A stretch of DNA of 64,000 nt from JAIROC01 sp031553535 (GTDB taxonomy: Bacteria > Bacteroidota > Bacteroidia > Bacteroidales > WCHB1-69), in the NCBI GenBank assembly GCA_031553535.1, contig JAVBLM010000011.1, positions 11,281 to 75,280 on the forward strand, read 5' to 3'. The first letter of the stretch is position 1. Every line of letters starts with the position of its first letter. Below are positions 43,148-52,966 of this stretch, one piece after another. The notes under the pieces were generated by a model. That model was given only the letters and a program-made list of their open reading frames with translations, did not search any database and had not been told where the DNA came from. Both the position numbers and the translations under genes were made by a program.

Positions 43148-44386
43148 GTGAGAAAAATAATTTTATTCTTTGCTTTTTTAGGCATAATCACAATAAACGA
43201 TACTAAGGCACAAATCATTATTGCCTCCGGAAATTGTGGGGCAACAGGCAATAACCTTACATGGGAATTGGACAGCGACAGCGTGTTAACCATTACCGGT
43301 AGCGGGAAAATGGGGGACTATACAGACGGAACTACACCCTGGTATTCCAATTGTTTTGGAATAAAGACTGTAATTATTGGAAATTCGGCTACTTCAATAG
43401 GAAATTATGCATTTTCCAATTGTATTGCTTTAGCCTCGATAACTCTTCCCAACACGATTACCTCAATAGGAAATAATGCTTTTGAAAATTGTATTGCTTT
43501 AACTTCTATAACTCTTTCCGACCCGGTAACCTCGATAGGAATTTCTGCTTTTCAGAATTGTAGTAAATTAAACTCAATAACCCTTTCTAATTCGCTTATA
43601 TCAGTAGGAAATTCTGCTTTTTATGGCTGTAGTGTTTTAAGTTCAATAACCTTTCCCAATTCGGTTACTTCAATAGGAGCATATGTTTTTTGGGCGTGTA
43701 ATAATTTAGGTTCTATAATTTGTAAAGCAGCTGCTCCGCCGGCTATTCAAAGTAACACATTTGCCAATCTATCAAAAAGTATCCCTGTTTATGTTTATTG
43801 TGCTTCTGTTAATACTTACAAAGCAGCAACTTATTGGAGTGAGTTTACAAATTACCAAATAATAGGTCTTTCTATACCGGAGGAGGTTACTGTTGTACAG
43901 CAAAACAATGCATTGGCAATTAGCTGGAAAGATACAGGTATGGCAAGTTATAACATATACCGCAATAATGTATTCCTTGCAAAAGTTAGCACAGCAACAT
44001 ATCTGGATAATGATGTGACCCATGGAGAAGAATATTGTTACGAGATCACAGCCCTAAACGATGATTGTGAAAGCAGTCTTAGCGAAAAGGTTTGCCAAAC
44101 AGTGGGAACCTCTACAGACATCATTTCTGATATAGCAGAAGATAATGTTTCTATTACTATTTATCCCAATCCAACGACGGGAGAATTGAGAATTGAAAAT
44201 GGAGAATTGAAGATTAATGATATTGCGATTTTTGATATAATGGGCAGAAATGTTAACTTGTCTACTCGTCCGCTTGTTAACTCGTCTACTATAACGATAG
44301 ATATTTCTCATCTACCGGCAGGCATTTATCTTGTACAGATAAAAACAGAAACAGGAATTATAGTGAAGAAAATCATGAAAGAATAA
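43148..44386 (+). CDS. BspA-type leucine-rich repeat protein with T9SS sorting domain
   Basis: The 412-residue secreted protein has a signal peptide ending near TKAQ. About five LRR_5 repeats follow (pattern SIGNYAFSNCIALASITLPN, 23 residues each) near residues 75-190. A fibronectin-III-like domain (about 240-320) comes next, then a T9SS type A C-terminal domain: ITIYPNPTTGEL...ISHLPAGIYLVQIKTETG. It should be exported across the outer membrane and anchored to the surface, where BspA-like LRRs bind host or matrix proteins. The start is GTG. A GELRIENGELKIN in-frame duplication lies in the sorting domain. Confidence 0.85.
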   Translation: MRKIILFFAFLGIITINDTKAQIIIASGNCGATGNNLTWELDSDSVLTITGSGKMGDYTDGTTPWYSNCFGIKTVIIGNSATSIGNYAFSNCIALASITLPNTITSIGNNAFENCIALTSITLSDPVTSIGISAFQNCSKLNSITLSNSLISVGNSAFYGCSVLSSITFPNSVTSIGAYVFWACNNLGSIICKAAAPPAIQSNTFANLSKSIPVYVYCASVNTYKAATYWSEFTNYQIIGLSIPEEVTVVQQNNALAISWKDTGMASYNIYRNNVFLAKVSTATYLDNDVTHGEEYCYEITALNDDCESSLSEKVCQTVGTSTDIISDIAEDNVSITIYPNPTTGELRIENGELKINDIAIFDIMGRNVNLSTRPLVNSSTITIDISHLPAGIYLVQIKTETGIIVKKIMKE

Positions 44387-44418
44387 TGATTATTGGTTAA
44401 TGGCTAATAACGCTATCC

Positions 44419-44457
44419 TTCGAGCCTAACCGAAAACACTCTTCGCTTAGGCTCGAA
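44419..44457. repeat. 11-bp inverted repeat after the LRR gene
   Basis: TTCGAGCCTAA (44419-44429) and TTAGGCTCGAA (44447-44457) form a perfect stem with a 17-base loop. There is no T-run, so termination is uncertain. Confidence 0.7.
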
Positions 44458-44577
44458 TAATGCTTGTGTCTGAAATCTCCTTAAAGAGTCTCTAAGTGCT
44501 TACATCAAAGCAATTCCACCTGCGAAACAACAGGGGACAAAACAAATAGAACCTGTTTCGTATAATACAGGAAACGA

Positions 44578-44607
44578 TACAAAAATTCTAAAGAGATAAT
44601 TTTTGTA
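44578..44607 (-). terminator. Possible terminator after the Mpv17-like gene
   Basis: TACAAAAATT (44578-44587) pairs with AATTTTTGTA (44598-44607) directly after the stop of the minus-strand operon. The stem is AT-rich and no long T-run follows, so this is weak. Confidence 0.4.
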
Positions 44608-44608
44608 T

Positions 44609-45313
44609 TTAGTTCTGTTTTGCCGATTTCAGAGAAGCAAAAGCAAGAATCAATCCCAAGGCAATGCTTAATAATGCGGCAAATAAAACTTGCGAATCAG
44701 CAGGCAAAATAAAGGTTAATGTATGAGCCGGAATCCAGAATAATGGAATGGTCTTTTTGAACACGAAATTCCATTGTGTTTTCCAATCCAGGTTGGGTAA
44801 GATATCTTTTACTTTGATAGGAGTAATTAAACTTTTTAAGCTACCATGATATTGATGAATATGCGTATCTGTTATTTTATGAACGGTCATAAATACAGGA
44901 GCAAAGCTTGTATTCATCATCACACTGATACAAAAAGCTCCCAATAGCTTCCATCCGGTAAAGCTTTCACCCATGGCTGCTGCCAGTCCGTCCACTCCGA
45001 TCTTTTCTACTGTTGATGGTACTCCTGCTGCAAATACTTTCATTGCAAAAGCAATCCATACTCCTAACAATCCCCATACTATCATTTTAGGGAAGATACC
45101 GAAGCCATTTTTGTAATATACACCTGATTTGATACGTAAGGCCAGCATTTCGCCAAAAGTAGCCAAAATAGCAAATTTGACAAACGCCATCACATAGGGG
45201 TATGCTCCGTTTAAACTTTTATAGGTTTCAAATACGGAATCAAATAAAACAAAAGGTAATAAAAATAGAATAACAAGGATACATACTAAAATATCTGCTT
45301 TTTTCATTGTCAA
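44609..45313 (-). CDS. Mpv17/PMP22-like membrane protein
   Basis: The 234-residue protein has about five hydrophobic segments. The C-terminal part (NLDWKTQWNFVFKKTIPLFWIPAHTLTF, residues 175-202 or so) recalls the Mpv17/PMP22 signature, in which W, N, F and P residues are conserved. Its function in bacteria is unknown; eukaryotic members may form membrane channels. It follows glmS by 9 bp as the last gene of the glycogen synthase-like/DUF4270/glmS operon. Confidence 0.6.
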   Translation of the reverse strand: MTMKKADILVCILVILFLLPFVLFDSVFETYKSLNGAYPYVMAFVKFAILATFGEMLALRIKSGVYYKNGFGIFPKMIVWGLLGVWIAFAMKVFAAGVPSTVEKIGVDGLAAAMGESFTGWKLLGAFCISVMMNTSFAPVFMTVHKITDTHIHQYHGSLKSLITPIKVKDILPNLDWKTQWNFVFKKTIPLFWIPAHTLTFILPADSQVLFAALLSIALGLILAFASLKSAKQN

Positions 45314-45322
45314 GAATTTTAT

Positions 45323-47164
45323 TTATTCAACAGTTACTGATTTCGCTAAATTTCTGGGTTGGTCAACATTCTTACCACGCATGACAGCTACATGATAAGC
45401 CAATAATTGTAATGGAATTGTTGCCAGAAGAGGAACAAACATTTCTTCGGTTTCGGGAATTTCGATTACATAATCGGATAAATTCCTGACATCGGTATCA
45501 CCTTCGGTAACAATGGAAATAATTTTACCTTTACGTGATTTTACTTCTTGAATATTGCTCACGACTTTTTCATAAGTTCCTTTTATTGTAGCTATTACAA
45601 CAACGGGCATATCTTCATCAATCAGTGCAATAGGTCCGTGCTTCATTTCTGCGGCAGGATAACCTTCCGAGTGAATATAGGATATTTCTTTTAATTTCAA
45701 AGCACCTTCCAACGCAACGGGATAATTATAATTTCTTCCCAGGTATAAAGCATTATTAAATTTTTGCATATAGGACGCAATCTCTTTAATCATAGGATCT
45801 AATTGAAGGATAGCTTCTACTTTTTTTGGAATATTTTCTAGTTCATTGATAATTTGCGCATATCTTGCCTTTGCAATTTTCCCTTTCCGCTTAGCTAAAC
45901 ATAATGCCATTAAAGTTAAAACAGTTACTTGTGCGGTGAAAGCTTTTGTAGAAGCAACACCGATTTCAGGACCTGCGTGTGTATATGATCCCGCATGTGT
46001 AGCACGGGCAATGGAAGATCCTACTACATTGCATATTCCCAGAACAGTAGCTCCTTTTTGTTTGGCAAGTTCAACAGCAGCTAATGTATCAGCTGTTTCC
46101 CCTGATTGGGAAATTGCTATTACTACGTCATCGCTGTAGATAATAGGATTTCTATACCTGAATTCAGAAGCATATTCCACTTCTACAGGAATACGGATCA
46201 AATCTTCAAACATATATTCCGCAACCAAACCTGCATGGTAAGATGTTCCACATGCAACGATGATAATACGTCTTGCACTGAGTAATCGCTCTTCATATTC
46301 GACAATTCCTCCTAGAGAAACAATCTCTTTTTTGGAATTTAGGCGTCCGCGCATACTGTCGGCAATGGAGCGAGGCTGTTCAAAAATCTCTTTAAGCATG
46401 AAATGCTCATAACCGCCTTTTTCCAGTTCGGTAAGAGTCATTTCGAGTTTTTCAAGATAAGGTGTTCTTTTTTTATTTTTTATTGTTTTAACGCGAATAT
46501 CATCTCCCTTGGTAAGGATTGCAATTTCTTCATCGTTTAAATATACTACTTTTTTAGTGTATTCTACCAATGCAGAGCCATCGGAAGCAATATAAAATTC
46601 ATCTTGCCCGAATCCGATAATTAAAGGACTGCCTTTGCGGGCAGCTACCAATGTATTAGGATCATCTATATCAATAACAATAATAGCATAAGTTCCAACA
46701 ATCTGACTTAACGCAAGACGCACCGCTTCTGATAATTCTACATTCTCGTTTTTCTTAATATCTTCTATCAGGTGAATTAATACTTCCGTATCAGTTTCAC
46801 TGGTAAATTGATGGCCCCGGTTTATTAATTCAGTTTTTAATAGTTGGTAATTTTCTATGATTCCATTATGGATTAGTGCTATTTTCTCATCGGAAGAAAA
46901 ATGTGGGTGAGCATTTACATCATTCGGTTCCCCATGGGTAGCCCAACGGGTATGTGCAATACCTATTTTGCCGGAAATATCTTTGCCTTTGCAATATTCC
47001 TCTAATTCGCTTACCTTGCCTTGACATTTATAGATATTAATTTTTTCATCATGCAAAAGTGCAATTCCTGCACTGTCATATCCACGATATTCTAAGCGAT
47101 GTAATCCTTTCATAAGTATAGGATATGCATCTTTATTTCCAACATAACCTACTATTCCACACAT
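45323..47164 (-). CDS. glmS: Glutamine--fructose-6-phosphate aminotransferase
   Basis: The 613-residue enzyme makes glucosamine 6-phosphate, the first step to UDP-GlcNAc. The Ntn glutaminase domain has the nucleophile Cys2 (MCGIVGYVG), THGEPND and GIIENY. The two SIS isomerase domains carry CGTSYHAGL, SQSGETADTLAA and STKAFTAQV, and the end PRNLAKSVTVE closes the active site as in E. coli GlmS. UDP-GlcNAc feeds wecB and peptidoglycan. It lies 15 bp after the DUF4270 gene. Confidence 0.97.
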   Translation of the reverse strand: MCGIVGYVGNKDAYPILMKGLHRLEYRGYDSAGIALLHDEKINIYKCQGKVSELEEYCKGKDISGKIGIAHTRWATHGEPNDVNAHPHFSSDEKIALIHNGIIENYQLLKTELINRGHQFTSETDTEVLIHLIEDIKKNENVELSEAVRLALSQIVGTYAIIVIDIDDPNTLVAARKGSPLIIGFGQDEFYIASDGSALVEYTKKVVYLNDEEIAILTKGDDIRVKTIKNKKRTPYLEKLEMTLTELEKGGYEHFMLKEIFEQPRSIADSMRGRLNSKKEIVSLGGIVEYEERLLSARRIIIVACGTSYHAGLVAEYMFEDLIRIPVEVEYASEFRYRNPIIYSDDVVIAISQSGETADTLAAVELAKQKGATVLGICNVVGSSIARATHAGSYTHAGPEIGVASTKAFTAQVTVLTLMALCLAKRKGKIAKARYAQIINELENIPKKVEAILQLDPMIKEIASYMQKFNNALYLGRNYNYPVALEGALKLKEISYIHSEGYPAAEMKHGPIALIDEDMPVVVIATIKGTYEKVVSNIQEVKSRKGKIISIVTEGDTDVRNLSDYVIEIPETEEMFVPLLATIPLQLLAYHVAVMRGKNVDQPRNLAKSVTVE

Positions 47165-47179
47165 ATATTATTTCCGATT

Positions 47180-48526
47180 TTATTTATCAATGATTGTATA
47201 ATTGATTTTCAATTGTAATCGTTTGTCAAGATCACTTGCAAGGGTAGGATGAGTGCCATACATTATTAGCCGTGAAAAATAGGTAGCACTTGGACTAACT
47301 AATAAATTTAACTGATAATTACCCCCATCGCCATCTACCAACTTTTGAATATATTGCGTGATATTAAAACGATATTCCTTAGCGGTTTTATTATAACTTC
47401 CACCAAAATAATCACTCTTTTCATATCCTATTCCCAAGTAATAATCGGGAAGTAAATATCCTAATCCTGATACAGGGTCGGTGTACGATATAGTCATGGC
47501 ACTTGGAGGGGAATAATTAGCCATAGCATCATCTTTATGAGAGATTACTAAAGCAGCACGATGGATAACAACCTTTTTATTTTCAAACATACTTTTTAAA
47601 TAGGGGAAATTCAGTGCTACTTTAAGCCCGGCACCGGCCTGTCCATATAGTAGGTCCGTTGCGCTTGTATAATTTCCGTTCAACTGTTCGCGTAGGTTTG
47701 ATGTTGCATCTCCATAATCAAAATGGTTAACCGCTCCGAAATGGGCAGTTGAGTCATTCAAATTGAATGTATATTTAAGATTCTTTGCTTGTGAATTGCT
47801 ATAGTATATTGTTAACTTCGATTGAGAATGTGCCATGTTCAGTGATACTATACATCCATTTCCCGTTAATGCGTCTGCATCTATATAAAGGCCTTTAAAG
47901 TATTCCAAAAATGCTGCATCGCTGGAATAAACGCCGGATCCGGATTTTGAGATAAACTTATCGACAGCAAAATCTTTGTTCAACCGGACACGAAGATAGT
48001 AAGATGAGGAAGAAGTATCCTGTCTTACTGTTGGCCTCGGACTGATATATAGGTTGGAATTTTCTGTTAAGGAAATACCATTGTGATTAAGGGAAGATGC
48101 TGTATAATATTTTTCACTTTTAGACAAACCTTCGGTTAATTCATAAACGTTAAGCCGGAAAGAGTTAAGTGTATCCCCATAATAACCGGCATACATTAAT
48201 GTCAAAACTAAAGAATCCACTTCTACATCAGTCCCGAAATCCACAGAATAAGCAGATAAACGGAATTGGGTGTAAATTCCCGCTTGTGTTTTTCCAAAGA
48301 TAGGATCATTAAGATATCCTAACATGTTAACCGACACATTTGATGTTATTAAACTATCGTGTAAAGCTGAATATGCAACAATTGTTGTTGTATCAAAATA
48401 ATCGGTATTTAAATATTCTTCTTCAGGTTGGACTCCTAATCCTATAAGACCCGAATCTTCTTTACATGCAATAAAAACAACCGTACATGCAAGAAGGTAT
48501 ACAATGATATACGAAAACTTTTTCAA
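47180..48526 (-). CDS. DUF4270 family lipoprotein
   Basis: The 448-residue product has a lipobox (VVFIAC) and begins after it with KEDSGLIGLGVQPEEEYLN. EVDSLVLTLMYAGYYGDTLNSF... and DPIFGKTQAGIYTQF are typical of DUF4270. The mature protein looks beta-rich and exported. Its role is unknown; the conserved order glycogen synthase-like, DUF4270, glmS is something I recall from other Bacteroidales. Next gene glmS is 15 bp away. Confidence 0.85.
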   Translation of the reverse strand: MKKFSYIIVYLLACTVVFIACKEDSGLIGLGVQPEEEYLNTDYFDTTTIVAYSALHDSLITSNVSVNMLGYLNDPIFGKTQAGIYTQFRLSAYSVDFGTDVEVDSLVLTLMYAGYYGDTLNSFRLNVYELTEGLSKSEKYYTASSLNHNGISLTENSNLYISPRPTVRQDTSSSSYYLRVRLNKDFAVDKFISKSGSGVYSSDAAFLEYFKGLYIDADALTGNGCIVSLNMAHSQSKLTIYYSNSQAKNLKYTFNLNDSTAHFGAVNHFDYGDATSNLREQLNGNYTSATDLLYGQAGAGLKVALNFPYLKSMFENKKVVIHRAALVISHKDDAMANYSPPSAMTISYTDPVSGLGYLLPDYYLGIGYEKSDYFGGSYNKTAKEYRFNITQYIQKLVDGDGGNYQLNLLVSPSATYFSRLIMYGTHPTLASDLDKRLQLKINYTIIDK

Positions 48527-48552
48527 GATATTTTTTGTTTAATAAACGTATA

Positions 48553-49350
48553 TTATACAATAGTATTGTACAATTCAATATAATCTTCCGCATATTGTTC
48601 TTCTTTATGCTTGAAGTACGGTTTCTTGGTGCTTTCAATATAAGAATGGATATCTTCACTTACATCTTTATGAGAGATAACTGCAGCGTCGGAATAATCG
48701 ATAGCCAGTTTGGTAGTGGATTCAAATGTTGCCTGTTTATATAAAGCCGCATCTTGCTGGGGAATACCTGATGATTTGAGCTTCGCAGAAAAAGAGCGGA
48801 ATGTCTTGTCAAAAGAATCATTATAAATGGAATATATGATTTTAGAATTGGCAAATAAAGGATTGTCAACGTAAATCTTTTTTATGAATACTGGAATCAG
48901 GCAGGATATCCATCCATGACAATGAATAATATCCGGGCTCCAGCCCAGGTTCTTTACCGTTTCAATAACTCCACGAGCGTAAAAAATAGCACGTTCGTCA
49001 TTATCCGGGAGAAATTTTCCCGTTTTATCATGCATTAGCATTTTACGTTTAAAATACTCCTCACTGTCAATAAAGTAGGTTTGCATACGAATAGACTGAA
49101 TGGATGCGACTTTGATAACCAGTGGATGGTCGTTGTCATCAATAATAATGTTTTGTCCTGACAAACGAATCACTTCATGTAATTGGTTTCTACGTTCATT
49201 AATCAAACCATAACGGGGCATGAATGTTCTTATGTCTATTCCTTTTTCCTGGATGCTTTGAGGAAGATATCTGCCTATAATCGACATGTATGAAGTTTCC
49301 AAATATGGCGTAATCTCCTGGTTTACAAAAAGTATCCTTTGTGCTGACAT
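48553..49350 (-). CDS. Short glycogen/starch synthase-like protein (GT5 N-domain only)
   Basis: The 265-residue protein matches only the N-terminal half of GlgA: RILFVNQEITPYLETSYM, RTFMPRYGLINERR, PDIIHCHGWISCLIPVF. The C-terminal half, which holds most of the ADP-glucose site, is absent, so it is about half the length of true GlgA. It may be a regulatory or carbohydrate-binding relative rather than a synthase. It is first in the operon with DUF4270 and glmS. The -7 box TACCTTTG lies 31 bp upstream. Confidence 0.82.
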   Translation of the reverse strand: MSAQRILFVNQEITPYLETSYMSIIGRYLPQSIQEKGIDIRTFMPRYGLINERRNQLHEVIRLSGQNIIIDDNDHPLVIKVASIQSIRMQTYFIDSEEYFKRKMLMHDKTGKFLPDNDERAIFYARGVIETVKNLGWSPDIIHCHGWISCLIPVFIKKIYVDNPLFANSKIIYSIYNDSFDKTFRSFSAKLKSSGIPQQDAALYKQATFESTTKLAIDYSDAAVISHKDVSEDIHSYIESTKKPYFKHKEEQYAEDYIELYNTIV

Positions 49351-49381
49351 ATTGTTTCTCCTAAAAAATTTTAATACTATG

Positions 49382-49389
49382 CAAAGGTA
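49382..49389 (-). promoter_or_regulatory. -7 box for the glgA-like/DUF4270/glmS operon
   Basis: The minus strand reads TACCTTTG, 31 bp before the start of the GT5-like gene. Confidence 0.55.
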
Positions 49390-49541
49390 CGAAAAAAACC
49401 GATGCGAAATTTTTTTCCACTATAATTTAATGTAAAAGCGAAACAAAGGGTTGTTTATTTCTTTTTTTTTGCTTTCTTTGCATCTTAAAATTCTTCTATC
49501 CCTACTTTTTTGTATGTTCTTAATAATAAAGCGAATAAAAC

Positions 49542-52500
49542 ATGTATGAAATAAAAAATCATCCTATATTAGATAATAAAGAAGGAGAACCGGTAATATT
49601 TTTGTATAATGGAAAAGAAATTCACGGAGAGAAGGGATATACGATTGCAGCGGCATTGCACCGGGCGGGTTATCCTGTACACAGCAAAAGTGTTTCTTCC
49701 CGTGAACGGAGTTTAGCCTGTGGCATTGGAAAATGTGGAGCCTGTGAAATGTTGGTAGATGGTGTTGTACGCCGTATTTGTATCACAAACGTAGATGGTG
49801 TTAAGGAAGTGAAGGAAATTCCGGAGGATTATCAGCCTCAACCATACGAAAACCCTCAGACAATATTAAAAATCCATAAGACAACGGTGCTAATTGTAGG
49901 GGCAGGGCCTGCCGGTTTGGCTTGTCGTGAGAAATTGAATGAGTTTAATATTCCCAACCTCGTTGTTGACAACAATGCAGTGATAGGGGGGCAATTCAAT
50001 ATGCAGACCCATCAGTTCTTCTTTTTTGAAAAAGAGAAGAAATATGGAGGAATGCGTGGGTTCGATATTGCAAAAACATTAGCAGGAGATAATCACGAAG
50101 GGATTATACTCAATTCTACAGTATGGGATATATTGGAGGGAAAACGTGTTGCATTAAAGAATATCAATTCACAGGAGATCTTCTATATTGATGCGGAGTA
50201 TATTGTGATAGCTTCCGGTGCCGTTCCATTTACACCAAGCTTTGAGAATGATGATATTCCGGGAGTATATACCGCTGCGGTTTTTCAGAAAATGATGAAC
50301 CAGGAATATACATTACTGGGGAAGAATATACTTACTGTAGGAGCCGGGAATATTGGTTATTTAACCTCTTATCAAGGCATGCAGGCAGGTGCTAACATTA
50401 AAGCAATTATAGAGGCACAACCATGTGAAGGGGGATTTCCCGTTCAAGCAAATCGGATACGCCGGTTAGGTATTCCGATTATGACATCTCATATTTTATT
50501 GAAAGCAATACCCAATAAAACAAACGATGGTGTTGTAGGAGCGATAATCGCAGAATGCAAAGACTTTAAGCCTGTTCCGGGTACGGAAAAAATGATTGAC
50601 GGGATCGATCTTATAAATATCTGTACGGGATTGGTCCCTGATAATCAATTGCTCATTAAAGGGAAGGAAATATTCGGGGCTAATACATATGGAATAGGAG
50701 ATTCTATCCGTATTGGCGAAGGCACCAGTGCTGTTGTCCGGGGAACTCAAGCGGCATACGAAATTGCCCAGGCAATAGGCATCCGGTTCAATTATGATAA
50801 TTATTTGGCAATATCCAAGGAATATATCGATTCACAACAACATCCCATTCGTATTTTGGAAAAACCTGCTTTGCCGGATGAAGAGCGAATGAAAACCAAA
50901 GGGTTTGTACAAATAGATTGTCTGTACGGTTTTGCATGTAATCCGTGTTCTTTTGCATGCCAGTATGGAGCCATATCAAAATCAAGTACTTCTACAGTTC
51001 CTTCTGTTGATTACAGTAAGTGTATCGGGTGTATGGAATGTGTTTACCAATGTCCTGGTTTGGCTATATTCGGTTATAATATAGAGAAAAACCAACTGTT
51101 CCTGCCGGTAGAATACCATGTTGAAGAAGGGTCTGATGTCTTTCTTGTTGATAATAACGGACGGAAAGTAGGAGAAGGAATTATTGAGAAAGTTCTTAGA
51201 AAGAAAAACAAGACAAATGTTGTCCGTGTTAAAACAACCTCTATTTCAGGGATGGAATTGACACAGGCAAGGGGTTTTATTGTTAAGTCATCTTATCCTG
51301 AACCGTTATCTTTTAAAACGGCTCCGGAAATAGAAGGGCAGGCATTCGTTTGTCATTGCGATGATATTACGATTGATGAATTACTTACAACAATCGGGGA
51401 TCGTCCCTTTATCTCTGTTGATGAGTTGAAGCATATCACCCGTTTGGGAATGGGCCCTTGCCGGGGGAAACGTTGTATTCCCCGGGTAAAACAATTGCTG
51501 TGTTCTTATGGGATTGATGTTTTGGGAGAAGCAACCCCTCGCGGACCTCTTTCCAATCAGGTTTCGCTGGGAGATTTATATAATCTGAAAGCAAAAGAGG
51601 CGTTTGTTATAGGCGAAGGAAGGGCAGCTAAAAGGATAGACACAGAAGTTCTGATTGCTGGAGGAGGTATTGCAGGGAGTGCATTGTTGCGTTACTTTGC
51701 TCAGGCAGGGATGAAGCCGGTACTTGTTAATTCGGGAAGGGGGTCTTCCTGGAGGAATATCGCCGGAGGACGGCCTGCATTCTCAAACCCTGATATTTCG
51801 GATATTGCAAGGCATAATCTACAAATATTTAAGGAAATACAAGGTGTACACGATATTCATTTCAAACCTACCCGTTATGTGAATTTGATACATGATGAGG
51901 ATACTTATAAGGCATTGGATGCATCCCGTGCGTGGAGTGATGCGTATATGGTAGATATAAAGGATTTCAAAAAAGAAGTGTCGCCCTTATGGAGTGAAAA
52001 GTCCGGGAATTATTCCCATGCATTAATAACCAACGGCTGCTGGCAGGCATCGCCGGGACGTACGATTGATTTTATCCGTGATCTTGGAATAAGGAGCGGA
52101 GGTATGGTTTTGGAAGACTGTAAGCTGCTTGAGGTAAGGAAACAGGGGAGTAAATACCATGCCCTGGTACTTACCCATCAGGAAGAGTATATAGAGTATT
52201 GCTGTACCCACTTTGTAAATGCACTGGGGAATAATGCGGAAGAGTATGCAAATATGCTTCATATAGAGACGGGTTTGTTTCCTGTAAGGCATCAGGCGTT
52301 TATTACACAACGTTTACCTTTGATGGGAAAAGAGGGAGATGCTTTGGATATGATTATTGATCGTCGTCATTATAAAGGATTCTCAGCGGTTTACGGACAA
52401 CAATTGAAAGAAACGGGACAAATTATCGGGTGTGCATCTCCGGCTTCCGATCCCAATCAAGCGGGAGCTAATCTGAAAGCAAATACGAAAGATTTTATCG

Positions 52501-52766
52501 AAATAGTCTCCGAAGTGTTCTCGGATTGGATACCTAACCTGTCGGGGGTTGCTTTCCAGGCATTTTGGGCAGGGTATTATGTTGAGCCCCGCTATATTGT
52601 AGACCCTGATTTGGGATTACTTATCGGATTAAGGGGGCATGGATTCATGCTGGGGCAGTATCTGGCAAAGATTTATGTTGATAAGTTGTTAGGCAGGGAA
52701 GTTCCTGCTTATATGGATGATCTTAAACTATCCGGGAAAGGGTTAAGCGAAACCGCTTTTAAATAG
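49542..52766 (+). CDS. Multidomain Fe-S/FAD dehydrogenase (HcnABC-like fusion)
   Basis: This 1074-residue protein joins parts usually on three genes. (1) A plant-type [2Fe-2S] domain: C60-x4-C65-x2-C68-x11-C80. (2) A pyridine-nucleotide-type FAD domain beginning VLIVGAGPAGLAC (117-129). (3) Two [4Fe-4S]-like clusters near 460-505 (CNPCSFACQYG, CIGCMECVYQCP). (4) A BFD-like [2Fe-2S] domain near 603 (CHCDDITIDE...GPCRGKRC). (5) A second FAD domain of the D-amino acid oxidase family from about 703 (VLIAGGGIAGSALL). HcnABC, opine and dye-linked proline or hydroxyproline dehydrogenases share this make-up as separate subunits. The substrate is probably an amino or imino acid, by inference. It has no clear partners next door. 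Confidence 0.85.
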   Translation: MYEIKNHPILDNKEGEPVIFLYNGKEIHGEKGYTIAAALHRAGYPVHSKSVSSRERSLACGIGKCGACEMLVDGVVRRICITNVDGVKEVKEIPEDYQPQPYENPQTILKIHKTTVLIVGAGPAGLACREKLNEFNIPNLVVDNNAVIGGQFNMQTHQFFFFEKEKKYGGMRGFDIAKTLAGDNHEGIILNSTVWDILEGKRVALKNINSQEIFYIDAEYIVIASGAVPFTPSFENDDIPGVYTAAVFQKMMNQEYTLLGKNILTVGAGNIGYLTSYQGMQAGANIKAIIEAQPCEGGFPVQANRIRRLGIPIMTSHILLKAIPNKTNDGVVGAIIAECKDFKPVPGTEKMIDGIDLINICTGLVPDNQLLIKGKEIFGANTYGIGDSIRIGEGTSAVVRGTQAAYEIAQAIGIRFNYDNYLAISKEYIDSQQHPIRILEKPALPDEERMKTKGFVQIDCLYGFACNPCSFACQYGAISKSSTSTVPSVDYSKCIGCMECVYQCPGLAIFGYNIEKNQLFLPVEYHVEEGSDVFLVDNNGRKVGEGIIEKVLRKKNKTNVVRVKTTSISGMELTQARGFIVKSSYPEPLSFKTAPEIEGQAFVCHCDDITIDELLTTIGDRPFISVDELKHITRLGMGPCRGKRCIPRVKQLLCSYGIDVLGEATPRGPLSNQVSLGDLYNLKAKEAFVIGEGRAAKRIDTEVLIAGGGIAGSALLRYFAQAGMKPVLVNSGRGSSWRNIAGGRPAFSNPDISDIARHNLQIFKEIQGVHDIHFKPTRYVNLIHDEDTYKALDASRAWSDAYMVDIKDFKKEVSPLWSEKSGNYSHALITNGCWQASPGRTIDFIRDLGIRSGGMVLEDCKLLEVRKQGSKYHALVLTHQEEYIEYCCTHFVNALGNNAEEYANMLHIETGLFPVRHQAFITQRLPLMGKEGDALDMIIDRRHYKGFSAVYGQQLKETGQIIGCASPASDPNQAGANLKANTKDFIEIVSEVFSDWIPNLSGVAFQAFWAGYYVEPRYIVDPDLGLLIGLRGHGFMLGQYLAKIYVDKLLGREVPAYMDDLKLSGKGLSETAFK

Positions 52767-52966
52767 TGGTTAATGATTAATCACGCTTTTAACCAATATA
52801 TTCCTTTGTTTGACTGGGGGTTTTAACCTTAGTTGCTTTATCTCTATAAGTTTTACCTGTTAATCCATACAATTGACCCTGTTCTTTTTACATTTCTCCT
52901 TTTCTAAAAACCAATGTACGTAACTTTACTTACCGGTCTTTTTGCAAGGGAAATTACTTAAAGCAA
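52767..52966. other. Intergenic region, nothing seen
   Basis: Convergent spacer of 200 bp. No hairpin terminator, repeat or sorting-domain fragment recognised on either strand. Confidence 0.5.
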
